Of a stretch of 10,175 nucleotides of DNA, positions 1 to 7,006 are shown in pieces. Under the pieces are notes generated by a model that was not told the DNA's origin, made no database searches, and saw only the letters and a list, made by a program, of their open reading frames with translations. A program made the translations under genes and the position numbers. Numbering within the stretch: the stretch's first letter is position 1; each line of letters starts with the position of its first letter. This DNA comes from Xanthobacteraceae bacterium (GTDB lineage: Bacteria > Pseudomonadota > Alphaproteobacteria > Rhizobiales > Xanthobacteraceae), in assembly GCA_030043175.1 (NCBI GenBank), contig JASHYD010000093.1, positions 1 through 10,175 on the forward strand, written 5' to 3'.

Positions 1-827
1 AAGTGCACCCCGAGCAAGGGTACGCTCGAAAACATCGATCGGGTGCTCAAGAATCCGACCAGTCTGGGCTTTGTGCAACTTGACGTCTACGCCAACGAGG
101 CGAGCAAGCGGCCAGAGGAATTCAAGAAGCTCACCGTGGTCCGCAGCGACATCGCGTGCGAAGGCCTGTGGATGGTGACGAAAAACCCGGCTCTTAACAA
201 CTATGGGCATGTCCTGGCCTTGTCGCGGCGCATTCCGTTCGTCTTGCCTGCGCAAGCGAGCGGCTCGGCAGCGACCTTTGCCTTCCTGCAGGCGAACGAC
301 CGCGACGGCCTAGGCCGTGTGCCGGAAGCGAATATACGTTACGCGGCCGACGCCACCGCGGTGTTGAACGAGGCGGCTTCCAGCACCGCCGGAGCGGTCG
401 GCTTTCTCGTGCAGTTTGCTGATCCCGAGAACGCCAATATCAAGCTAATCGTGGAGAAAGGGCTTACGGTCATTCCGGTGGCGAGCCGGCAGATATTGCA
501 CCTCACGCTGAATGACCGGAATATCTATCAGCTGCAGACGTTCACTTTGAGGACGGTCGGCCTCTTCGTGAAGGCATTGGAGGCAACCACCGTCTGCACG
601 GCCGTCGCAGTTAAACGCCGGAGCAGTTCGGTGGCGAACGTGACAAGGATGACCAGATGGACTTGATCGAGACGGTTCGCGAGGTGCCGGTCGAGAGACT
701 GCTGCCCCAGGAGAGCCGTGTTGCTCAGCTGATACGCGACACAAAGAAGGCCTCGGAGCGAGTGATCGAGGAAATGTCGGCGCTGGTGGAGCGAACCCGC
801 AAGGCGATCGAGGAGCGCAGCCCGTAA
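1..827 (+). pseudogene. TAXI/PBP2-like binding domain with helical tail, 5'-partial and frameshifted
   Basis: The reading frame is open from base 1, so the start lies outside the window. Frame 1 runs to a TGA at 664-666. The protein is clearly paralogous to residues 267-540 of the 2884-4566 product, sharing ENIDR, QLD, CEGLWMVT, SGSAA, FAFLQA and VQFADPENA. Homology leaves frame 1 near 613-617 and resumes in frame 3, where GERDKDDQMDLIE and LLPQESR match GEDQVNQRDLI and LLPQQSR of the paralog. It then continues to a TAA at 825-827. One missing base in the AAA run at 613-615 restores an uninterrupted reading. The family is inferred to be a periplasmic TAXI-type solute-binding fold. Whether an N-terminal Lon-like domain and membrane helix precede it, as in the paralog, cannot be seen. 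The break may be a real mutation or a sequencing error in the homopolymer; recoding seems unlikely. Confidence 0.7.
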
Positions 828-1022
828 CCCGAACGCTGGTTTGAGGGGCGGGCATGGGCACCGGCCCTGGACCGCGCAGCTGCGCTGATGCCGCGGGCGC
901 GACCGACGCCTCTTGGTTTTGAAAGCTCGGCTCAGCGGCCAACAAGACAATCCGCGTCCCTGGCGTCACCCGACTAAACACCTCCGGGGACTTGACAGGT
1001 GAAGAGCCATTTCGAAGGCTCG

Positions 1023-1316
1023 ATGACAGACATGTTTTCTGCGGCCTTAAAGGTGATGCGCGTAAGTTACGATTTGTGGTGGATCGCCCTGGTCATCACC
1101 ACTGGAACCGGGACCTTGGCGTGCAATCACGTTGCGTTGCGACTAATTCTGCGAATGTGGCGGGCTTGGAGGCGATCGAAACGGGGAGTGCCACACGAGA
1201 CAGACCGAAACGCTCAGGTCGGGATTGTCGGCATAACGCCGAAGGCGGTGCAAATGCGCCGCATAATGCGGTTCGGGACAAAACGCCGTAACAGCGATAC
1301 CGGGTGGACAGATTAG
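1023..1316 (+). CDS. Possible small membrane protein, unrecognised
   Basis: This is a 97-codon ORF from ATG 1023; a GTG at 999 would add eight residues. I do not recognise the family. Residues about 13-42 form a hydrophobic stretch (DLWWIALVITTG, then ALRLIL) followed by a strongly basic segment (RMWRAWRRSKR), the pattern of a single membrane helix with a cytoplasmic basic flank. The rest is polar and basic. The stop TAG at 1314-1316 overlaps a GTG at 1316-1318 that lies in frame with the downstream sigma-like gene, which could couple their translation. The surrounding stretch 828-1022 shows nothing recognisable. Codon use is only moderately GC-rich at third positions, so this may also be non-coding spacer. 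Confidence 0.3.
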   Translation: MTDMFSAALKVMRVSYDLWWIALVITTGTGTLACNHVALRLILRMWRAWRRSKRGVPHETDRNAQVGIVGITPKAVQMRRIMRFGTKRRNSDTGWTD

Positions 1317-1372
1317 TGGCTTTATTTCGCCGGGCCTCGGCAGCACCGAGGAAGGTAACAAGCGAGCGGACC

Positions 1373-2287
1373 ATGACCGATGATGATGGACGCAATCAAT
1401 GGGGTGCGAGTGATCGAAGACGTTGGTGGCAACTCAGGAAGATGATTACGAGGAGATGCGTGTGTCGTTCCGGTCCGCTGCTCGACCTGATCAGAGGGGT
1501 GATTGAGTTCGATGAGGACCTGCTTAGCCAAATCAAAATCAAGGTTGAGCAGATGAGAGACGAGGCTATGACCCCGCCAAATCTTGCGACGGCGCCTGCC
1601 AGGCAGAAGGCCATTTGGGACGCGGCTGGGGATTTCTTTTTTGATCAATCACGGCTTGTCGAAGGCATAATAAAAGATGAAGGCGTGCGAGGGCTAAAGC
1701 CGAACGTGGCCCAAGAGCAGGCGCTTACAGTAATGTTGTACTCTCTGCTTGACGCCCGCCGGCGAGAGCTCTCGGGAAGGACGGAGTACGAAGAACGCAT
1801 TTGGCGAAAGCTCTGGCCAATCAGCAAGAGTCTGATGGAAGAATTCCAGGAGGGACACGGACGTCCGCGTCCTCCCGGATATCGGTGCTCCCGGGAACAC
1901 GCCACGGAAATCCGGCTGCGCATCCTGCGTGGCATACCAAATGATCCATCGGTTCGCAGCATAAAGATTGACACAATCAAAGGCTATTTCGACCAGTTTT
2001 GTGACGAGTGCGTCAAATTAGCTTCCCAGGAGTATGCGGGCGTGCACTATGGGGAGGGTGACCACGGCGCGGGCCTGCCGACCTATGTAAAGGCAGTGAT
2101 GTTGCTTAGCCTGAAGAAATGTATCGGTCAGCTCGGCGAGCCTGAGCGCAACGTTATCCTAGCGTCATTAGAGGAAGACGAAGGGGCCGAATACCGCTGG
2201 CGAGAAGGGATGAAAACGGATGAATTTCGGCGGCTGAAAAATCTGGCGCTACGCCACCTTCGCAACTGCCTGGATCCGAAGGAGTAG
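1373..2287 (+). CDS. Sigma-70-region-4-like regulatory protein (putative)
   Basis: From ATG 1373 the product has 304 residues, is soluble and is rich in charged residues. The last 60 residues resemble sigma-70 region 4: KKCIGQLGEPERNVI (about 247-262) looks like the first helices, and EFRRLKNLALRHLRNCL (about 284-300) looks like a recognition helix followed by a basic amphipathic helix ending in the typical LR.CL. The first 200 residues are helical and unlike a standard ECF region 2, so this would be a divergent or sigma-like factor; I cannot name a family. The frame stays open upstream to GTG 1304, and GTG 1316 is also possible, with GGGTGG eight bases ahead; no start has an ideal ribosome binding site. 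The gene is followed after two bases by its presumed partner, so the two are co-transcribed. It could instead be a non-sigma helical regulator. Confidence 0.5.
   Translation: MTDDDGRNQWGASDRRRWWQLRKMITRRCVCRSGPLLDLIRGVIEFDEDLLSQIKIKVEQMRDEAMTPPNLATAPARQKAIWDAAGDFFFDQSRLVEGIIKDEGVRGLKPNVAQEQALTVMLYSLLDARRRELSGRTEYEERIWRKLWPISKSLMEEFQEGHGRPRPPGYRCSREHATEIRLRILRGIPNDPSVRSIKIDTIKGYFDQFCDECVKLASQEYAGVHYGEGDHGAGLPTYVKAVMLLSLKKCIGQLGEPERNVILASLEEDEGAEYRWREGMKTDEFRRLKNLALRHLRNCLDPKE
2279..2284 (+). promoter_or_regulatory. Ribosome binding site AAGGAG for the 2290 gene
   Basis: AAGGAG lies inside the last codons of the sigma-like gene, five bases before ATG 2290. This fixes that start and indicates coupled translation of the two genes. 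Confidence 0.7.
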
Positions 2288-2289
2288 AG

Positions 2290-2856
2290 ATGATGGTCAA
2301 GTCCGGAATGGAGAAACTGCTTGGCGAGGTGCTCGCGCTTCACGACGAAGACGGGCGCGGCGCCGAGCTGACAGAGGAACGGGCCAGGGATGTTCTGTTG
2401 GGTCATGACGTGTTCAGGCGTGATGAAGAACGTCTTCTGGCAACATCACCGTTGGCGCGATCGACCTATGCCGAGGTCCAGGAGGATTTGCGACTCGAGG
2501 AGGAGGCATTCCTCACCCGCTGCAGGCGGGCTGGGATCGAGACCGAGATTGTCTTTCCCTTGGCGGCGAGCGGCGGCGAGGACCCTCCGGAGTTATCGAA
2601 CGCCGACTTCTCGATCAGACTGCGTAGTCGTCCGATATCCGAGGGATGGGTCATTTCCTTGACGCTGAGCGATCGATTTCGCAAAATCATGCATTCCGAC
2701 GGTTGGCTTGTCGTGGTTGACGATCAGGGCGTCACGTGGCTTCGTGGCCAAGTCAATAGTTATGGAGAAATTCACTCCTACAGCTTGCCGGAGGGCGAAG
2801 ATCCGGCAAAGACTGTTCGAAGGAAAGGATTCAAGCTGCGCGTTCGACCCGGCTGA
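2290..2856 (+). CDS. Soluble partner of the sigma-like protein, possibly anti-sigma-like
   Basis: The 188-residue protein has no signal peptide or membrane helix. Residues about 5-80 are helical and acidic, with the segment LLGHDVFRRDEERLLATSPLAR. The C-terminal half (about 103-186) looks like a beta sandwich: FSIRLRS, WVISLTLSDRF, WLVVVDDQGVTWLRGQV, YGEIHSYSLPEG, FKLRVRPG. The pattern of Asp, Gly, WLRG and later Gly recalls the transthyretin/carboxypeptidase-regulatory type of repeat, but this is weak. It has one cysteine, so it is not a zinc-binding anti-sigma protein. It starts two bases after the sigma-like stop and is followed 27 bases later by the membrane protease. Its position between a sigma-like factor and a protease suggests a sequestering protein destroyed on signal. 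That role is inferred from gene order only. Confidence 0.6.
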   Translation: MMVKSGMEKLLGEVLALHDEDGRGAELTEERARDVLLGHDVFRRDEERLLATSPLARSTYAEVQEDLRLEEEAFLTRCRRAGIETEIVFPLAASGGEDPPELSNADFSIRLRSRPISEGWVISLTLSDRFRKIMHSDGWLVVVDDQGVTWLRGQVNSYGEIHSYSLPEGEDPAKTVRRKGFKLRVRPG

Positions 2857-2871
2857 GAGGAGGCGGTCCTC

Positions 2872-2876
2872 GGAGG
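2872..2876 (+). promoter_or_regulatory. Ribosome binding site GGAGG for the 2884 gene
   Basis: GGAGG sits seven bases before ATG 2884 in the 27-base gap after the previous stop. It supports this start for the membrane protease, and the short gap argues for one transcript with the two genes before it. Confidence 0.75.
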
Positions 2877-2883
2877 ATAGGCG

Positions 2884-4566
2884 ATGTTGCGGCGTGGGGG
2901 ATCGAGAGAAGTTCGTAACGTTGGCTTTCCAGTTGTGAACAGCGATGGCCGCGATCGGCTCGTGCACGTGTATTGCAAGGCGAGCCTCGATCACCATGGC
3001 AACCCCACGATCCCCACCGGGCCCGACGATGTGATCCGGCGTTATCGCGGCGCCGCGTTGGAACACAATCCCCTGTACACGTTTTTCGATACTGATCCAC
3101 GCATCGGGGTGGAGATCTACGTCGACGGAAATAGCCTTGATTTGGCGTTCGTTATCGCCGACCGCATGGCTCGACACGGATACTCGGAGAGCCGAACGAT
3201 CGTCGCCACGGGGTGCTTGCGGGGTAACGATGGCATTGTCGGGCGGGTCGACGGATTCGAGAGAAAGGCGATCCTGCTTCACAAAAGCGATCTACGCAGC
3301 TTTTTGTTTATCTTTCCGAAGGCGAATTTCGTCGAATCTACCGGCGACGCGTTGCAACATCTCCAGGAGGAGTGCCATGCAGAATGCGTGCCAATCGAAA
3401 ACCTCGACGAAATCAAATTTCTTTGGGAGACAGGAATTGACCTCCCCCGTCCAGCGAAGTGGAGGCGAAGCCTAACAGCACTCGGGCTGGTGGCGGCGGT
3501 GAGCTTCACTGCAGTAACGTTGTTGCCTATCGAGAAGCCTCTACCCGCGCCACCACGGCCACCCCTTAATGCGCCCCTCGATAAGCGGATCAACACTGCT
3601 GACGACAATGGCGCCTACCAGACTCAGTTTTGTCCGCGACTGCTCGCTGCGGTCTCGGACGTTCTCTTCCGCGGCTACTGGTGCGCCACGAGCACGGGCA
3701 CAGTCGAAAACATCGATCGCGCGCTCGGATTTCCGACGAACATCGGCTTAGCGCAGCTTGACATCCTTGCCGATGAGGCAATCAAGCGGACTGAAGAACT
3801 CAAGAGGATCGTTGTCATCCGCACAGATGCGTGCGAGGGCCTCTGGATGGTCACCAGGAACTCGGGTCTCAAAAGCTATGAGCACGTTCGGGAGAATGCG
3901 TCTCGAATTCGTTTCATCCTGCCGAAAGGCAGTGGTTCGGCAGCTAGCTTCGCCTTCCTGCAGGCGGATGACCGCGACCGCCTGGGCCGCGTGCCCGACG
4001 CTAAAAAGCATTATGTGGACGGCACCACTGCAGTGCTGAATGAGGTGGCTCGCAGTAACGATGAAGCGGTGGGCTTTTTCGTACAGTTTGCAGACCCGGA
4101 GAACGCAATTTTCAAATTGATAACGCAGACCGACCTCACGATCATTCCGGTGATAAGCAACGAAATATTGGACATCCTGCAGTGGGACGGTCAGCCCGTT
4201 TATCAGCAGAGGACGTTCAAAACGAAATCGGGCGGCGTCTTCGGCGCCCTCGATATCCTCGCGAGACAGGTCACCACCGCCTGTACACCGCTTGCGATAA
4301 TCACCGGAAAGCCGGATGCGTCCGGCATTGGCGAAGATCAAGTCAATCAGCGCGACCTCATCAAAAAGATTAGCGAGGTGTCTAAGAATTTGCTCCCACA
4401 ACAGAGCCGTGCCGTGGCAATTATCATGTCTCTCCAGAAGCGCGTAACGCAGGTTTTCGAGGAGGCGGAGGCGCTGATCGAACGTGTACGGCGCAGGATC
4501 GACAAATCGCAGGAAATTAGGCGAAATAGCGGCACCACCGGCTACGGCACGTCCGGCCGGAGTTAA
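2884..4566 (+). CDS. Membrane sensor-protease: Lon-like (S16) domain, one TM helix, TAXI/PBP2-like binding domain
   Basis: The product has 560 residues in three parts. Residues about 10-182 resemble the Lon proteolytic domain: IGVEIYVDGNSLDLAF carries Ser84 at the place of Lon GPSAG, ATGCLRG matches the Lon TGE.TLRG strand, and GRVDGFERKAILL places Lys128 where Lon has its catalytic Lys in GGLKEK. The Ser-Lys spacing is 44, against 43 in E. coli Lon (Ser679/Lys722). There is no AAA+ ATPase module. RPAKWRRS then precedes a membrane helix (about 197-215), which by the positive-inside rule puts the protease in the cytoplasm. After a Pro-rich linker, residues about 245-475 resemble a TAXI-type periplasmic binding domain (STGTVENIDRA, GLAQLDILADEA, LWMVTRNSGLKSYEHV, ILPKGSGSAASF, VQFADPENA). 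Residues about 485-545 form a charged, probably coiled-coil tail. Inferred role: an external ligand controls intracellular cleavage, perhaps of the neighbouring gene product. The substrate and ligand are unknown. Confidence 0.75.
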   Translation: MLRRGGSREVRNVGFPVVNSDGRDRLVHVYCKASLDHHGNPTIPTGPDDVIRRYRGAALEHNPLYTFFDTDPRIGVEIYVDGNSLDLAFVIADRMARHGYSESRTIVATGCLRGNDGIVGRVDGFERKAILLHKSDLRSFLFIFPKANFVESTGDALQHLQEECHAECVPIENLDEIKFLWETGIDLPRPAKWRRSLTALGLVAAVSFTAVTLLPIEKPLPAPPRPPLNAPLDKRINTADDNGAYQTQFCPRLLAAVSDVLFRGYWCATSTGTVENIDRALGFPTNIGLAQLDILADEAIKRTEELKRIVVIRTDACEGLWMVTRNSGLKSYEHVRENASRIRFILPKGSGSAASFAFLQADDRDRLGRVPDAKKHYVDGTTAVLNEVARSNDEAVGFFVQFADPENAIFKLITQTDLTIIPVISNEILDILQWDGQPVYQQRTFKTKSGGVFGALDILARQVTTACTPLAIITGKPDASGIGEDQVNQRDLIKKISEVSKNLLPQQSRAVAIIMSLQKRVTQVFEEAEALIERVRRRIDKSQEIRRNSGTTGYGTSGRS

Positions 4567-4667
4567 TCGGCGTCCGCCAGACGCGCCAGGTTAGCGAGGT
4601 CTAACCCATTGATTCGCCCGGCATTGGTCAATCCGCGAACCGGTTCCGGATGAATTGAGAAGGCGCC

Positions 4668-4952
4668 TCATTGAGCCACCATGCTGATGGCCCAGCCGGG
4701 CTGCGGTAAGTTGCCCAATGGCACACTTAGATTTATCACGTGCTCGGCGGGCAAGCGAAGGTATTTCGAGTTCATCGACGACACCTCATGCTCGCGCCCT
4801 CTCTTCGGTCCGCCCTCAGTACGAAACTGGGCGCGCCAAAACCCGCCTTCTTTTGCACGGAGACGGCGACGAGCCGTCATCGCCGGGCGCCCGGACTTGC
4901 CTAGAACCTGACCGGCTTCGAATCCCGCCGCGTGGATAATCGCCGGCACCAT
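4668..4952 (-). CDS. Possible small hypothetical protein
   Basis: This is a 94-codon minus-strand ORF beginning at ATG 4952-4950. It is preceded at a suitable distance by a purine-rich GAGGGGGTGG stretch that could act as a ribosome binding site. The product is basic in its middle (RRRLRAKEGGFWRAQFRTEGG) and ends in a more hydrophobic segment (NLSVPLGNLPQPGWAISMV). I do not recognise a family. A plus-strand ORF at 4681-4911 covers the same bases with similar codon quality, so the coding strand is uncertain and neither may be real. Confidence 0.22.
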   Translation of the reverse strand: MVPAIIHAAGFEAGQVLGKSGRPAMTARRRLRAKEGGFWRAQFRTEGGPKRGREHEVSSMNSKYLRLPAEHVINLSVPLGNLPQPGWAISMVAQ

Positions 4953-5609
4953 ATTTCCACCCCCTCGGTTTCCGGCTTGCGCTCGCGCGTCTTCCAGAAC
5001 TCAGGATATAATCCCGTCATCATCTGATCGTTTGCGCTTCGATGCCGTCGAGATTCGAACGCGCCGCACATCTGGCTAATGTTATGCATCATAGCGCTAG
5101 TGATAATAGCATTGCTCTGTCGAGGTCAACAGCTTCGATCCCGGTTTTGGGGGGGCGGCTCGCGCCAAGCGCTTGAGTCAATCCGACCGTTGCCAATTAT
5201 CCTCGCGTGTTGAGGAGATCACAGACGTGCGTGGGACTTGGGGTAGCCGACCGGATTTCGGCGCCAAGGCGGAGCGTTCGAGCTATACCGGGTCGCCTCC
5301 CGATTGGACGATCTTGTGCGCCAAGTCTTTTGTGGGAGACCGGTTGGGGATCGCGCGTAAACCGCATTGCAGTTGATTGTGGGCTCAATGCGTTGCCGGC
5401 TCGGGCATGTTGCGTTGTCTCCGCGACCGATTCAAGGTCATTCACCAGGTGCCGAGAAAGTCATCGACGGTTCTCTGCGACACGGTGGTACAATCCGTCT
5501 GCAAGAAGGTGCTCACAATGTGGGCCAGCCAAAGGGCGCAAATTTCAAACCGGGGCACGGCGTCGGTTGTAAACGCCGTTGCCTCTGAATGGCTTACTTG
5601 CTACGGTGG

Positions 5610-5619
5610 GTAACGTTAC
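5610..5619. promoter_or_regulatory. Palindrome GTAACGTTAC upstream of the BlaI-type gene
   Basis: A perfect 10-bp palindrome ends 16 bases before ATG 5636. A further TTAC at 5594-5597 is inverted relative to the GTAA of the palindrome. BlaI/MecI regulators normally repress their own promoter through short dyads, so this is a reasonable operator candidate. It does not show the classical TACA/TGTA pattern of staphylococcal sites. Confidence 0.35.
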
Positions 5620-5635
5620 GTGGAGCGAATAAGTG

Positions 5636-6013
5636 ATGGACGACACCTTTCAGGACCTCGGCGAACTGGAGCAGGCGGTTATGCAGCTCATCTGGGCGGG
5701 TCGCCCGATGACGGCCGAACTCGTGCGCGAACAGTTGCCGCGGCGGTTGAAGGAATCAACGGTGCGAACGGTGCTGCGGCGGTTGGAAGAAAAGGGCTAC
5801 GTCAGCCATACGGTCGACGGGCGCACCTATGTGTTTGAGGCTACCCAAGCGCGGGGACGCGTCGCCGCCAATGCGGTCCGCCGTATTGTCGACCGGTTCT
5901 GCAACGGATCTGTGGAGGAGGTGCTGGTTGGCATGATCGATGCCAAGATGTTCGATCGGCGCCAGCTTGCTATGCTGAGGGACAAGATCGAGAAGGCCAA
6001 GAAGAAGCGGTGA
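5636..6013 (+). CDS. BlaI/MecI/CopY-family transcriptional repressor
   Basis: The product has 125 residues from ATG 5636; a GTG directly before it at 5633 is also possible, and GGAG at 5622-5625 serves either. The winged-helix domain covers about residues 4-75: LGELEQAVMQLIWAGRPMTAELV, then RRLKESTVRTVLRRLEEKGYVSHTVDGRTYVFEA, which is the typical recognition helix and wing of the family. The C-terminal third (about 85-125), with DRFCNGSVEEVLVGMIDAKM and a lysine-rich end, is the dimerisation part. Members bind DNA as dimers and are inactivated by cleavage by a BlaR1-type M56 membrane protease encoded next door. Here that partner follows 18 bases downstream but is broken, so the repressor may no longer respond to its original signal. 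Family assignment is secure; the target genes are unknown. Confidence 0.93.
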   Translation: MDDTFQDLGELEQAVMQLIWAGRPMTAELVREQLPRRLKESTVRTVLRRLEEKGYVSHTVDGRTYVFEATQARGRVAANAVRRIVDRFCNGSVEEVLVGMIDAKMFDRRQLAMLRDKIEKAKKKR

Positions 6014-6031
6014 CGCCGGCCGGAAGGCATG

Positions 6032-6490
6032 ATGTTAGTGCCGCTCCTGGAGGCGGCGCTCCGATCCTTTGCCCTGGGCGGCGCCGTGTGGTTGAGCCTT
6101 AGGTTCTTGCGCGCAACCCGCAGACCCCGAATGACAGCCCGGACCGTGCTGCTGATGGCACCTCTGTCGATGCCAGTGCTGACACTCGGCGACGGTGCCA
6201 ATCCCGGCATATTTGTCCCCACCGGACGTCGCGATCGCATCTCCACCCACCATCGCGCGCCCACGGCTTTAGCGGTAGAATTTCCATTGGAAAAGATCGA
6301 CCTACGGTCGGCAGCGCAGGCGTAGCGGGGCACTCCCAAGAATCTGCATTCGCGGATGCGCTAATTCGCGGTGCGATCGACTGGCTGGGGCTCGCAACCG
6401 GCTTCTATCTTGCCGTGTGCGTCGGCTTGTTGAGTTGGCGATCACAGGTCAATATGGGAGAGGCCTGCGTCTGCGCCGGCAGGGTCGATG
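6032..6490 (+). pseudogene. M56 (BlaR1-like) peptidase, decayed N-terminal remnant
   Basis: The first 97 codons start at ATG 6032 (ATG 6029 is too close to the GGAAGG at 6022-6027) and end at a TAG at 6323-6325. They give the typical M56 beginning: LLEAALRSFALGGAVWLSLRFLR as the first membrane helix and TARTVLLMAPLSMPVL as the second. Similarity to the next M56 helix then reappears in another frame: bases about 6364-6432 read DWLGLATGFYLAVCVGLL in frame 1. A continuation like LAITGQYGRGLRLRRQ follows in frame 3 to about 6490. I found no HExxH zinc motif in any plus frame to 6740, so the protease domain is lost. The gene is the usual partner of the BlaI-type repressor just upstream. Confidence 0.7.
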
Positions 6491-6737
6491 CGTTCTTCGC
6501 ATCTTCCGCTATCATGAAGCAGCACCGGCCATCACGAGGAGATTGCGGCCTTTCCCCCTCCGCGGGTATGCCGTCCCTCGGTCTGGGTCATGCAGTTCCC
6601 TCGGCTCAATCTGTCTTCCTCGCTTTCGAGTCATTTCCGGTCACTCCGGCGCCAACGATGGACGTGCTGCTGTCGGTGCGTACCGGTTATGCTGGCCTTG
6701 TCTTTCGGGACGGCGGCGGCAAGGTGGGTGAGAGTCA

Positions 6738-6902
6738 ATGCGCTTTGGTTCCTTCGTACCCAACCTCGGCAATGCGATCACCAATGCCGATGGGCGCTTC
6801 CAGATGAAATTCCTCGCCCGGGTCAAGGCGAGATCTGACATTCGCGCTTATTTCCCGGCAAGCGCATCGCTTGTGTCGCAGACGGCGACCGTCTCGCACT
6901 AA
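6738..6902 (+). CDS. Short ORF of unknown origin, possibly a gene fragment
   Basis: A 54-codon ORF runs from ATG 6738 to TAA 6900-6902. Its translation has a natural composition (GSFVPNLGNAITNADGRFQM, later DIRAYFPASASLVSQTATVSH), and the NADGRFQM piece recalls a beta-turn of immunoglobulin-like or carboxypeptidase-regulatory folds. The frame is closed by TGA at 6729-6731. There is no convincing ribosome binding site. It may be the tail of a larger, broken gene whose front lies in the 6490-6737 stretch, where I see nothing recognisable. Confidence 0.3.
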   Translation: MRFGSFVPNLGNAITNADGRFQMKFLARVKARSDIRAYFPASASLVSQTATVSH

Positions 6903-7006
6903 TATTCTTAAATTCCTCCGGGCTAAAACTCCGGCAGTGCGAGAAAGCCCGAAGCACAACCGTGGTGGTTCTTGCGTTGCGCTGGCGAGTTTCCAGAGGG
7001 CGCCCA

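Larger units (their letters stand above)
4567..5635. other. About 1.07 kb without a confident gene
   Basis: Several short ORFs exist on both strands, but none gives a protein I recognise and none keeps clear coding periodicity. The best candidate, on the minus strand at 4668-4952, is listed separately. A run of seven G lies at 5149-5155. A tRNA-like T-loop sequence (CTTCGAATCCC) near 4914-4926 lacks a paired stem and the rest of a tRNA. The last 50 bases hold the upstream region of the BlaI-type gene. The stretch is probably spacer plus decayed sequence. Confidence 0.5.

Noticed and set aside
610..617. Programmed -1 frameshift in the left-edge paralog
   Set aside because: GTT AAA CGC is not an X XXY YYZ slippery heptamer, and re-pairing of the AAA tRNA on UAA would be poor; a lost base in the A run is simpler.
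992..1020. TTGACA at 992-997 as a promoter for the sigma-like operon
   Set aside because: No -10-like sequence occurs 16-18 bases downstream.
1104..1136. GGAACC as an ECF-type -35 box for autoregulation of the sigma-like operon
   Set aside because: No matching -10 (CGTT/GTC type) at the required spacing, and it lies inside a possible small ORF.
4552..4561. Palindrome TCCGGCCGGA at the end of the membrane protease gene
   Set aside because: It has no loop and no T run, so it is not a terminator; probably chance in GC-rich coding sequence.
4909..4955. tRNA 3'-end-like sequence with TTCGAATCCCGCC and a later GGCACCA
   Set aside because: The base before TTCGAAT is C, so the T-stem does not pair, and the spacing to the CCA-like end is wrong; no D or anticodon arms were found.
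5046..5070. GATTCGAAC resembling a minus-strand tRNA T-loop
   Set aside because: On the minus strand only one stem pair (G53-C61) forms; there is no cloverleaf around it.
5207..5613. Overlapping plus-strand ORFs of 73-121 codons
   Set aside because: Compositions are Arg/Ser/Cys-rich and unlike real proteins, three frames are open at once, and no family is recognisable.
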